Assembly (NCBI GenBank): GCA_030844565.1
Contig: JAUUNK010000248.1
Location: 1 to 7,563, forward strand
Source of the DNA: Bacteroides ovatus
GTDB lineage: Bacteria > Bacteroidota > Bacteroidia > Bacteroidales > Bacteroidaceae
DNA length: 7,563 nt
Direction: 5' to 3'
Part shown: piece after piece, positions 1-7,163 of the stretch
Numbering within the stretch: position 1 is the stretch's first letter
Layout of the letters: every line of letters begins with the position of its first letter
The notes under the pieces: generated by a model
The model's input: the letters and a program-made list of their open reading frames with translations, nothing else
Databases searched by the model: none
What the model was told of the DNA's origin: nothing
Translations under genes and position numbers: made by a program

Positions 1-8
1 GGGAGCAT

Positions 9-28
9 CTCCCCCACTACTAGGGGAG
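9..28 (-). terminator. Hairpin after the fused esterase gene, possible terminator
   Basis: On the minus strand CTCCCC / GGGGAG forms a 6-bp GC-rich stem with an 8-base loop, 16 bases after the stop codon. No T run is seen in the eight bases left before the window edge, and the repeated GGGAGCA motif (1-7 and 24-30) allows competing pairings. It is a plausible operon-end structure but cannot be confirmed here. Confidence 0.35.
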
Positions 29-44
29 CACCTTCCCTTTAACG

Positions 45-1769
45 TTAAACCTCTACCAGACTATTACCGTCTTTAACCGGATTCCAGCCATCGTTCCCGG
101 CCAACACCTTTTCTATATCATATCCTTTCAAATCTTTCAACTGACAAGAGAAAGCAGCCCGTGCCCCGGGATTGGCTCCTTCGCCACGGTTTTGATATTC
201 AGCATAAAACACCGTCTTTTCAGCCTCCTTCTTACCCCAGTTGTGCCAGCCCTGTGGAAGAATATGCTTACCCAGCTCACAACGGACATACACAGCCCGC
301 GCGTATGGACGCCACGGTCGGGAAAGATAGACCTTGGAAACACCTGGCTCTGTCGTCAATCGACAATCATAAAAGATATAGCCATACGGCTGACCGGCAT
401 CTGTGGAGGGCGCCGTCACGTAGCCATCTCCTTTACTATGAATGTGGCAACGATTGAACACTGCCGCAGACCACCCGAAGATGAAATCCACTGTGCCTTC
501 TATGTAGCAATCTTCATAGTATTGGCGGCTTTGCTTACCATACGTGTAAAGCGTATCCTGGAAGCCAAGAAAGCGACAATTGCGAAAATACGCCCGGTCG
601 CCGGAGACGAAACAAGCCACTGCCTGCCCCACAGGTCCCGAAGAGTTTTCGAACGTGAGGTTCTCCGCAGAGAAATCCGGAGCATAAATGTAGCAGGTAG
701 ACGAACCGGAGGTTCCCATGTTCTCTCCAAAGACATTCTTCTTGTTGGCATAATCGTCATTAGTCAACACAGCTCCCTCCTCTCCTATGAGCGAGATATT
801 AATCTTGCTTTCCGGAACTACGACCTTTTCTTTGTATACGCCGCGACGGATGAGGATGGTGGTCCTCACGTTCTTGCGAAAATCAGGCACGGCGTCAATA
901 GCCTCCTGAATGGTGAAGAAATCGCCGCTACCATCTTTTGCCACCACGTAGTCGTAGTGACGGATATAGCGGGCAAGCTCCGGGATAGCATCGCCGATGG
1001 CATCGACTGTTATCCCCGCTACTATGCGCGCGCCGTAGACGTTGAGATGTGTATTATCTTCACGACCTTGTGGCAACACAGGAACGGTGTGGGGAGCCAC
1101 CCACATAAAGAGTTTCTTAGACTCCTGGGGACCCAACCCCTGGACTAGTTTATGGGTGAGGCGATTCATGTCGATAAACGTGACGCCTAACTTTTCCGCC
1201 ACTTTGCGGGGAGAGTCCAGATAGTCTCCGTGGGTGTCGTAGAGTGTATCGCCTTCTTGTGGCAAAACGTCCTCGCCGGGTATCTTACGGACATCGTTGC
1301 GCATATCTTTGTCCAGCGGGCGGACGAAGTTACGGCGGACAATAGAGTTAAAGAGCACAGGGATACCTCCTTTTTCACGGGTCTCGCTGACAAAGCGGCT
1401 CAGGTTGGCATCGAAGGTAGTGCCGGGGTCGGTGTGCCGGCTGGGGTCGTCTTTCTCGTCGTTGTGTCCGAACTGGATAAAGACATAATCTCCTTTCTTC
1501 ACCTGGGAAATCACCCGCGCCCAACGTCCCTCCTTTATAAAGCTTTTCGAGCTTCGGCCGTTGACGGCATGGTTATCAATACGTACTTCCTCGCTGAAAA
1601 AGCCCGGAAGCATCATTCCCCAACCTCGCTCGGGATTGCCGCCTTCGAGTTTTTTATTTGCCATGGTGGAGTCTCCTATCATAAAGATGGTGATTACAGC
1701 AGAACGGTCTGCCCGGAAAGCGGACAGGAGAAGGAAGGCGCTAAAGAGCAGTAAGAGTTTATTTTTCAT
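45..1769 (-). CDS. Fused CE12 acetylesterase / CE8 pectin methylesterase, secreted
   Basis: The product is a 574-residue, two-domain pectin esterase. An N-terminal hydrophobic segment (about residues 4-18, then AFRA) looks like a type I signal peptide without a lipobox Cys, so a periplasmic site is likely. Residues about 27-268 form an SGNH/GDSL hydrolase of the rhamnogalacturonan acetylesterase type (CE12): GDSTMA with nucleophile Ser34, Asn70-Gly71, GHND at 101-104, and a DNTH motif with Asp238 and His241. Residues about 271-574 form a full-length CE8 pectinesterase beta-helix: GQAVA (Gln382), FQDTLY (Gln404, Asp405), GTVDFIFG (Asp428) and YLSRPW (Arg484, Trp486), so all family catalytic positions are present. 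By family knowledge, CE12 removes acetyl groups and CE8 removes methyl esters from galacturonan. The start is the only ATG that includes the signal peptide. The gene lies 221 bases after the susD-like gene and may be co-transcribed or use its own promoter. Exact substrates are inferred. Confidence 0.93.
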   Translation of the reverse strand: MKNKLLLLFSAFLLLSAFRADRSAVITIFMIGDSTMANKKLEGGNPERGWGMMLPGFFSEEVRIDNHAVNGRSSKSFIKEGRWARVISQVKKGDYVFIQFGHNDEKDDPSRHTDPGTTFDANLSRFVSETREKGGIPVLFNSIVRRNFVRPLDKDMRNDVRKIPGEDVLPQEGDTLYDTHGDYLDSPRKVAEKLGVTFIDMNRLTHKLVQGLGPQESKKLFMWVAPHTVPVLPQGREDNTHLNVYGARIVAGITVDAIGDAIPELARYIRHYDYVVAKDGSGDFFTIQEAIDAVPDFRKNVRTTILIRRGVYKEKVVVPESKINISLIGEEGAVLTNDDYANKKNVFGENMGTSGSSTCYIYAPDFSAENLTFENSSGPVGQAVACFVSGDRAYFRNCRFLGFQDTLYTYGKQSRQYYEDCYIEGTVDFIFGWSAAVFNRCHIHSKGDGYVTAPSTDAGQPYGYIFYDCRLTTEPGVSKVYLSRPWRPYARAVYVRCELGKHILPQGWHNWGKKEAEKTVFYAEYQNRGEGANPGARAAFSCQLKDLKGYDIEKVLAGNDGWNPVKDGNSLVEV

Positions 1770-1785
1770 GTTCGTAGATAGTTTG

Positions 1786-1799
1786 ATTGCACGTGCAAT
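1786..1799. promoter_or_regulatory. Perfect 14-base palindrome upstream of the fused esterase gene
   Basis: ATTGCACGTGCAAT is a perfect palindrome centred between 1792 and 1793. It ends 16 bases before the ATG of the CE12-CE8 gene at 1769. The position suits an operator for a dimeric regulator acting near the transcription start or leader. No regulator gene is visible in the window, so its role is inferred from symmetry and position only. Confidence 0.4.
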
Positions 1800-1819
1800 A
1801 TTACGAAGTTTTAGCGGAA

Positions 1820-1827
1820 CAGACGTA
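1820..1827 (-). promoter_or_regulatory. Weak candidate -7 element for the fused esterase gene
   Basis: The minus strand reads TACGTCTG, one mismatch from the Bacteroides consensus TAnnTTTG, 50 bases upstream of the ATG at 1769. A transcript starting here would begin just ahead of the 14-base palindrome. I see no clear -33 element. The gene may instead be transcribed by read-through from susCD. Confidence 0.25.
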
Positions 1828-1868
1828 GAGAAATCGTTTCTTTAGGTGGAATAATTGTATAAATGAGG

Positions 1869-1904
1869 AGCCGTGTCCCGGGTACATGCGTCCCTGACAC
1901 GGCT
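1869..1904 (-). terminator. Strong hairpin downstream of the susD-like gene, possible terminator
   Basis: A perfect 9-bp stem AGCCGTGTC / GACACGGCT is extended by an inner GGG/CCC pairing across small bulges, giving a stable hairpin 87 bases after the susD stop. On the minus strand it is followed by CCTCATTTATA rather than a clear T run, so termination may be partial. It could instead protect the 3' end of the susCD message or act as an attenuator ahead of the fused esterase gene. Confidence 0.5.
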
Positions 1905-1990
1905 TTCTGCTGCAAAGAATGCCCTTTCACAAATCTCGCGATTTCACCCTAAGGACTTATCTTGATTGATAGTGCAATGATTCTCTATTT

Positions 1991-3634
1991 TTACCAGCTG
2001 GGATTCTGATGTCCTTCCAGCATCGGATTCAGCTCGATAGCATCCAACGGGATGGGACGCAGGTTAAACTTGGCAACAATCTGCCCTTTAGAAATATCCG
2101 GGTTATGGGCTTCTACGTATTCCGCCAGTTTTCCCGTGCGGGTGAGGTCGGCATAGCGGTGATATTCGCCTGCCAGCTCGCGGGCACGTTCGTTGAGGAT
2201 ATAGTCGATGCTCATCTCGTCGGCAGTAGCCGGAGTGGCATGGGCACGGTTGCGGACGACGTTTACATATTTTGCCGCTTCATCCTTATCGTTCAGTTTC
2301 ACGCAAGCTTCGGCTGCAATCAGATTGGTTTCGCCTAAGCGTGCCAGGTAGATGTCGCGCATGGAAGAATTATTGCTAAAGTAAGTGCGTCCGTTCTCCA
2401 CGTCATCGAACTTGCGGAAAGAGGCAACGCCGTATACGTCTTCTTTCATCTTTGCCTGATAGCTGGTTTTGCTACCGTTGATATTCAGACCTTCGGGAAG
2501 CATCTCCACAACCTGGGCACCGGCACGACTGGGATATTGGGCACGCCAGGCATCCACATTGGCTATTTCCCAAGAGGGGCAGTAGTAGTAAGTGACCGGA
2601 CTCTCGTTCTTGTCAGCATCGTAATAGTCCCAATAGCTTTGGCGGAGTTCCATCATGAAAGTTCCTTCGTAACGTTCGTCCTGGGCCGGGTTGGTGGTGT
2701 TTGTGTTAAACACTTCGTGCATCCACAACGTCGGTGTCAGGGTAGAAGAAGTATACTTATGCCCTTTCTCCTGTCCGTCGAGGTAATCGCAGAAGTGGGC
2801 CTGTTGTTTGTTACCATCGCTCTTCGGGTCGTTCACGGAAGTCTCATCATATACCACGGAAAAAAGCACTTCGGGATTGCCTTCTCCCTCATTGCTGAAG
2901 AGAGTGGTGAACGGAGTGGCCAGCGCTGCTCCTGCCCCTGCCGATTTGGCGGCGGCAAGAGCATCCCGGAAGTCTTGTTCATTATTCGTCAAGTAGCCTT
3001 TAGAGAGAAGGGCTTTTGCCAGATAATGATAGGCTGCCTTGCGGTTGAAACGTCCGTCGGTGGCGCTTTCCGGCAGGTTGGCAGAGGTAGAGAGGACTTC
3101 CATCTCGCTGATAATGAAGTCGTAAACATCTTCTGCCGAGCTGCGGGCTACGCCGGTCATAGGAGCAGAAGCACGCTGCGTCACCATCGGCACGCCGCCG
3201 AATTGCTGGACAAGATTGAGGTAGTAGAGCGCACGCAAGCCACGTGCTTCTTCCATACGGGCGGCGCGTGAGGCATCTTTCCCTCCCCAATAGAGGACTT
3301 CATTAGTCAGGGAAATGGCTTTATAGTGTTCCTGATAAAAAGTCTTTACATTTCCTTCGGCAGTGGAATAGGCATTGCTATAGAGGTTGCAAGTGGGCAC
3401 AGACGTACGGCCGGAAGCAAATAAGTCTGTTCCTCCCTCGAACAACCAGGGGTCACCACCATAGATGGCGCGCAAAGAACTGTAAGCAGCATTGGTTAGG
3501 GACTCGAATCCCTCGGCAGTCTCATAATATTCGGCACCCGGAGTGTCCGACTTCAAATCCTGATCCAGAAAATCAGAACAACCGGTGAAAACAGCCAGCA
3601 TGGCGGCTGCTGTTAGCATATATCTCTTTTTCAT
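1991..3634 (-). CDS. SusD-like outer-membrane glycan-binding lipoprotein
   Basis: The product is a 547-residue RagB/SusD-family protein, the surface lipoprotein that lids its SusC partner and binds glycan. The chosen start gives MKKRYM, a hydrophobic stretch and a lipobox ending TGC with Cys19, a classic type II signal peptide. Family marks are the N-terminal SDFLDQD after the Cys, the TPR-like helix EARGLRALYYLNLVQQFGG at about 129-147, NRKAAYHYLAKALLSKGYL, the helix with LARLGETNLIAAEA, ILNERARELAGE at about 479-490, and the C-terminal RPIPLDAIELNP...GHQNPSW. The length is typical and there are no lesions. An upstream in-frame ATG at 3661 would add nine residues, overlap the susC end and spoil the signal peptide, so I reject it. 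The start lies 13 bases after the susC stop, so the pair is co-transcribed. Ligand specificity cannot be read from the sequence; pectic oligosaccharide is inferred from the neighbours. Confidence 0.95.
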   Translation of the reverse strand: MKKRYMLTAAAMLAVFTGCSDFLDQDLKSDTPGAEYYETAEGFESLTNAAYSSLRAIYGGDPWLFEGGTDLFASGRTSVPTCNLYSNAYSTAEGNVKTFYQEHYKAISLTNEVLYWGGKDASRAARMEEARGLRALYYLNLVQQFGGVPMVTQRASAPMTGVARSSAEDVYDFIISEMEVLSTSANLPESATDGRFNRKAAYHYLAKALLSKGYLTNNEQDFRDALAAAKSAGAGAALATPFTTLFSNEGEGNPEVLFSVVYDETSVNDPKSDGNKQQAHFCDYLDGQEKGHKYTSSTLTPTLWMHEVFNTNTTNPAQDERYEGTFMMELRQSYWDYYDADKNESPVTYYYCPSWEIANVDAWRAQYPSRAGAQVVEMLPEGLNINGSKTSYQAKMKEDVYGVASFRKFDDVENGRTYFSNNSSMRDIYLARLGETNLIAAEACVKLNDKDEAAKYVNVVRNRAHATPATADEMSIDYILNERARELAGEYHRYADLTRTGKLAEYVEAHNPDISKGQIVAKFNLRPIPLDAIELNPMLEGHQNPSW

Positions 3635-3647
3635 AATCGTAATAGCA

Positions 3648-6600
3648 TTAGAATTTAACATTAAGACCTATTTGGTAGGAAACGGAGCTCGGTCCGCCTT
3701 TACCGTCACTGATACCGGCGTCTGCCCACTCGGGGTCGAAACCTTTATAGTCGGTGAAAGTAAACGGATTCAAGACATTGGCATAAATACGGAGGTATTC
3801 AATGCCCACTTTCTTAGTCAGCTTCTTGTCGAAGGTGTAGCCCAATGTAATGTTTTTAATCTTCCAGTAAGAGGCGTCCACGTAGTTGTTGGCTTTAAAC
3901 TCGGTGTTCTTCCCGGTGTACCAACCATTTCCTCCGCCATGGTTATAGTTCACATCATTGAAAGGATAAGGATAGCTGCCCGCGTGGGTTTCGCTTGCCA
4001 CAGCCGTGCGGTCGGAAGTAAGTGAAGAGGGGTCTTTTCCGTCCCAGGTATAATTAAAGATAGGAGCCCCCTGATGTAGAAATCCATCTTCAACTTGGTG
4101 CGTCCACGGTCAGAATAATCGGTGAACTCTTGCATGAAGGGGCTGTAGAGTGTATGTCCTTGTTTGGTGTTGAGCGTCATGGAGAAGTCCCAGTTCTTGT
4201 AAGAGAAAGAAGTGGAAAGGCTTCCGGTCCATTTGGGCATTGCCTGACCGATAATCTGGCGGTCGCTGTCGTCAATCTTTCCATCCAGGTTCAGGTCTTG
4301 ATAAGTCATGCAACCTTCAAAGTAGCCGTACCATTCACTCTTCGTCTTGGTCACCCCGTCAATGGTCAGTTTTTCGTTGGCGGTGGCTTGTGTGCAGATA
4401 CCTGTCTGGCGGAGGTCGTAAGCTACGTCAATCGGTTGCCCGATGAACCAACGCTCGGCACGCATGTCTTCTTTCTTGCCTTGCAGCTCAAGAATCTCGT
4501 TTTTATTCTTGGCAAAGGTGGCAGTGATGTCCCAATAGAAGTCTTTGTTCTGAATAACTACACCTTTCAGCATCAACTCGATACCGCGGTTACGGACTTT
4601 ACCCACATTGGCAGTCATCTTACCGGTTGGAGAACCTTGTTCCAGCAACAACTTCTGGTCCATCAACAAGTCTTTAGAAGTCTTGTTATACCAATCTACC
4701 GTACCGGACAAACGACCATTGAAGAATCCGAAGTCCAAACCGAAGTTAAGCTCTGTTGTCTTTTCCCAGCTCAGCAATTCGTTAACTACTTCGGGACCAT
4801 ATCCTTTGCCGAAACCGGAATAATAAAGTTTGTTAGCGAGGAACATTGTCTCATAGTTGCCTACCGAAGCATTGTTACCCGTAGCACCGAAGCTACCGCG
4901 CAACTTCAAGTTGCTAATCCATGAAGCATGGTCTTTCACAAAAGACTCTTCACTGATGCGCCATGCCAAAGCTGCCGAAGGGAAACATCCCCAACGATGT
5001 CCGTCCTGAAACTTGGAAGAACCGTCCCAGCGGGAAGAGAATGTAGCCAGATAACGACCTTTATATGCATAGTTCAAGCGAACGGCATAAGAAAGCATAG
5101 TGGCTTTGCCATAGGAACTGGAAATATCACTGTAACTCTTTGCCGAACCGAGGTTATACCACAGTGTACCCGGAGTGACGCCTTCGCCCGTAAGACCGTA
5201 TTTCTCAGCTTCGGTGCTATATACGCTCAATAAAGCCATGGCATTGATGCTGTGGTCTTCCTTAAATGTCTTCATGTAGTTAACCTGAGTATCCCATGTA
5301 TAAGAGAAGGATTCATTGCGGGTGACCGTTGCGGAAGAAGTTCCGGTGGGGTTGGAAGTTGCATTGTAAGTGCTGGATTGTGCGGAAGAAAGTCCTCCAT
5401 AATATTCTCCCCGGCGACGGGTGGAGAAGGTAGGAGAAAAAGTTGTCTTGATAAACACATCGTTGATTGGTTGATATTGGGCATACATTGTACCGAGAAC
5501 GCGGTAACCTTTCGTCTTGTCTTCTGAGTTCTGCGAGTCGATTAACGGAGATACGGAAGAAGAGAATCCGGCAGGGAATGTCAGGCTGGAACTTTGTCCC
5601 GGCGCCAAGTCTTTGCCCGGCTGATAGTTCACCTCACCTGTTTCTGTGTTATAAGGTAACCAATATCCGTTGGCGCGGAAAGACTCCTGTACGGCACGTT
5701 TGGAGCCATAGTTATATTCAAAAGTCACCAAGTTGGCAGTGGCTCCCACCGTAATGCGCTTATTAATCTTTCCATCGATGGCCAGTTTTAAGTTGAAGCG
5801 TTGCAGACCGTCGCCCATGATACCGTCTTCCTGTTGATAACCGGCACCCAAACGATAGGAAACCTTTTGGCTACCGCCTGATACTTGGAGGAAATGGTTC
5901 TGCTGGGTTCCGTCTTGCAGCATCAGGTCGCGCCAGTCGGTAAAGTCCCGGTTGATAAACTGCTCCCGCATCTTGGTAGATAGGTTGCTTCCTTTATCGT
6001 TCCACACGGATGCCAAGTTGCCTTGGGTCATCTCCAACTGTAAACGTCCGTCCACGATGCCGGCTCCCTTCACGGGAGTAGCATATTTATAATAACGGTA
6101 GTCCATCCATTCCACATCATCCATAAATTCGGGCATACGCGCCACCTTTTTATATCCTACGTAGCCGTCATAAGATACATTCACTTTGCTATCGGTTCCC
6201 ACTTTTGCCTGCTTGGTAGTTACAATCACTACACCGTTCGTGGCACGTGAACCGTAGATTGCCGTAGAAGAAGCATCTTTCAGTATATCTATCTTCTCAA
6301 TGTCCGAAGGGTTCAGGAAGTTGATGTCGTCACACACCACTCCATCCACTACAAACAAAGGGCTGGTGCTGCTTCCTAAGGTACTCTTACCGCGGATAGA
6401 GATGTTAAAGCTCTCACCTACGCGGCTGGAAGACTGAGAAATGTCTACACCCGGAACCTGGCCTTGCAAAGATTCCATCACCGTGGTGGCTCCCTTACCG
6501 GTCAGTTTCGCATTGTCTACACTACTGATAGCACCGGTTAGATCCGACTTCTTCTGCACGCCGTAGCCGACTACTACAACCTCGTCCAGAGCTTGTGCGT

Positions 6601-6904
6601 CTTCTACTAGTTTCACCGAAACCTGGTGCTGGTTTCCCACCGCTAGCGTTTGGGTAACATAACCGATGAAAGAGATTTTGAGTTTTGCATCCTTAGGAAC
6701 GGACGGCAAGGTGAAATGTCCATCCAAATCAGTTACCGCACCGTTGGTAGTTCCTAATACTAATACGCTGGCGCCTATAATGGGTTCGCCAGACTGATCG
6801 ACTACGGTACCGGTCACCTGGCGCTCTTGAGCTAAGGCAACCATACATAGCAAACTCATACACAGAGTAGCTATAGCCCTTCGGGCAAGTCTTCTTACAT
6901 TCAT
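3648..6904 (-). CDS. SusC-like TonB-dependent outer-membrane transporter, interrupted by a one-base frameshift
   Basis: This is the outer-membrane importer of the SusCD pair. Residues 1-25 are a signal peptide (cleavage after ALA). A carboxypeptidase-regulatory-like domain follows at about 29-101, then the LDEVVVVGYG TonB-box region (107-115) and the plug (about 117-232, including FVVDGV and the AIYGSRATNGVVIVTT block). The 22-strand-type barrel fills the rest, with the usual DLNLDGKIDDSD acidic motif from about residue 870. The opening frame stays intact to Gly946 (base 4067), then runs 38 unrelated residues to a stop at 3950. The matching barrel end continues in the next frame from about 4066 to the stop at 3648 (GAPIFNYTWDG ... 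SYQIGLNVKF). Adding one G to the five-G run gives exactly 1086 codons, 1085 residues, a normal family length. If the frameshift is real, the last 139 residues and the terminal Phe used for barrel insertion are lost and transport should fail. An assembly error is equally possible. Partner: the susD-like gene 13 bases downstream. Confidence 0.9.
4067..4071 (-). other. Frameshift site in the susC-like gene (five-G run)
   Basis: On the coding strand the codons read TAC ATC AGG GGG CTC, with five Gs in a row. Reading on in the same frame gives a non-family tail. With six Gs the reading becomes Tyr-Ile-Arg-Gly-Ala-Pro-Ile-Phe-Asn, which joins smoothly to the conserved C-terminal barrel frame. A single-base loss here therefore explains the whole break. 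The sequence on both sides shows no other stop or shift, which suggests either a recent event or a homopolymer sequencing error. Confidence 0.85.
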
Positions 6905-6972
6905 AATTTTATGTTTTTATAGTTATTAAAATAGGTGACAACAAAGTGTGTTATTTTGCCGTTATCAGCGCT

Positions 6973-6980
6973 CAAAAGTA
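6973..6980 (-). promoter_or_regulatory. Candidate Bacteroidetes -7 promoter element for the susCD operon
   Basis: The minus strand reads TACTTTTG, a full match to the Bacteroides -7 consensus TAnnTTTG. It lies 68 bases upstream of the susC start codon, which would leave a leader of about 60 bases. I see no good TTTG-like -33 element at the expected spacing of about 19 bases. That would fit an activator-dependent promoter, as is usual for PULs controlled by hybrid two-component or SusR-type regulators, but this link is inference. The leader just before the ATG is A/T-rich with no Shine-Dalgarno sequence, as is common in this phylum. Confidence 0.5.
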
Positions 6981-6987
6981 AGAAACG

Positions 6988-7004
6988 CCTAATGAACCAT
7001 TGGG
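6988..7004. promoter_or_regulatory. Imperfect dyad just upstream of the susC -7 element
   Basis: CCTAATG and CATTGGG form a 7-bp inverted repeat with one G-T pair and a 3-base spacer (AAC). It sits 7 bases upstream of the candidate -7 element and covers the place where a -33 element should be. Its position is suitable for a regulator-binding site. The match is short enough to arise by chance. Confidence 0.25.
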
Positions 7005-7080
7005 TAAATTCTGATTATTTATGTAGAAATATCCGTATAAGAGACTAATATAACATCAAGTACCCCTATACATAACGCAA

Positions 7081-7117
7081 CCAGCCTCTCTCTTACTCTC
7101 CATAAGACAAAGGCTGG
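7081..7117. repeat. Inverted repeat CCAGCCT / AGGCTGG with a 23-base loop
   Basis: A perfect 7-bp inverted repeat (7081-7087 and 7111-7117) lies directly after the T run of the CE8 terminator. With its long loop and no following T run, it is not a convincing terminator. It could be a second 3' structure of the esterase transcript or chance. Its function is unknown. Confidence 0.4.
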
Positions 7118-7118
7118 C

Positions 7119-7146
7119 AAAAATGCCGGACACCACGATGTCCGGC
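7119..7146 (-). terminator. Intrinsic terminator after the partial CE8 gene
   Basis: On the minus strand a perfect 8-bp stem GCCGGACA / TGTCCGGC with a 6-base loop lies 17 bases after the CE8 stop codon. It is followed, after one A, by five Ts. This is a textbook Rho-independent terminator in the right orientation. It separates the CE8 transcript from the susC-like gene downstream. Confidence 0.85.
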
Positions 7147-7163
7147 TCACTATTTATCTACAC

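Noticed and set aside
38..49. Palindrome TTTAACGTTAAA over the stop codon of the fused esterase
   Set aside because: It is a 12-base A/T-rich symmetric sequence that overlaps the coding end. With no spacing or partner site to suggest function, it is most likely chance.
192..1148. Long plus-strand open frame opposite the fused esterase gene
   Set aside because: It overlaps the complete, motif-rich CE12-CE8 gene on the other strand and its translation resembles no known protein. It is a shadow of the real gene.
1925..1947. Direct repeat TTTCAC and small hairpin AAATC-TCGC-GATTT after susD
   Set aside because: Both elements are very short, low in GC and not placed relative to any promoter, so I cannot support a function.
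2537..3271. Plus-strand open frame opposite the susD-like gene
   Set aside because: It lies wholly inside the susD-like gene, has no recognisable domain and has no promoter or leader. It is a shadow frame.
3635..3661. Alternative ATG at 3661 as the susD start
   Set aside because: It adds nine polar residues before a good lipoprotein signal peptide and overlaps the susC stop. The ATG at 3634 gives a normal signal peptide with Cys19.
3648..4001. Separate small gene encoding 117 residues at the end of susC
   Set aside because: Its sequence is the normal C-terminal barrel of the SusC family, and its apparent start at 4001 is an internal GTG Val codon. It is the frameshifted tail of the transporter gene and not a gene of its own.
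4130..4924. Plus-strand open frame opposite the susC-like gene
   Set aside because: It is antisense to the conserved barrel coding region and shows no family features.
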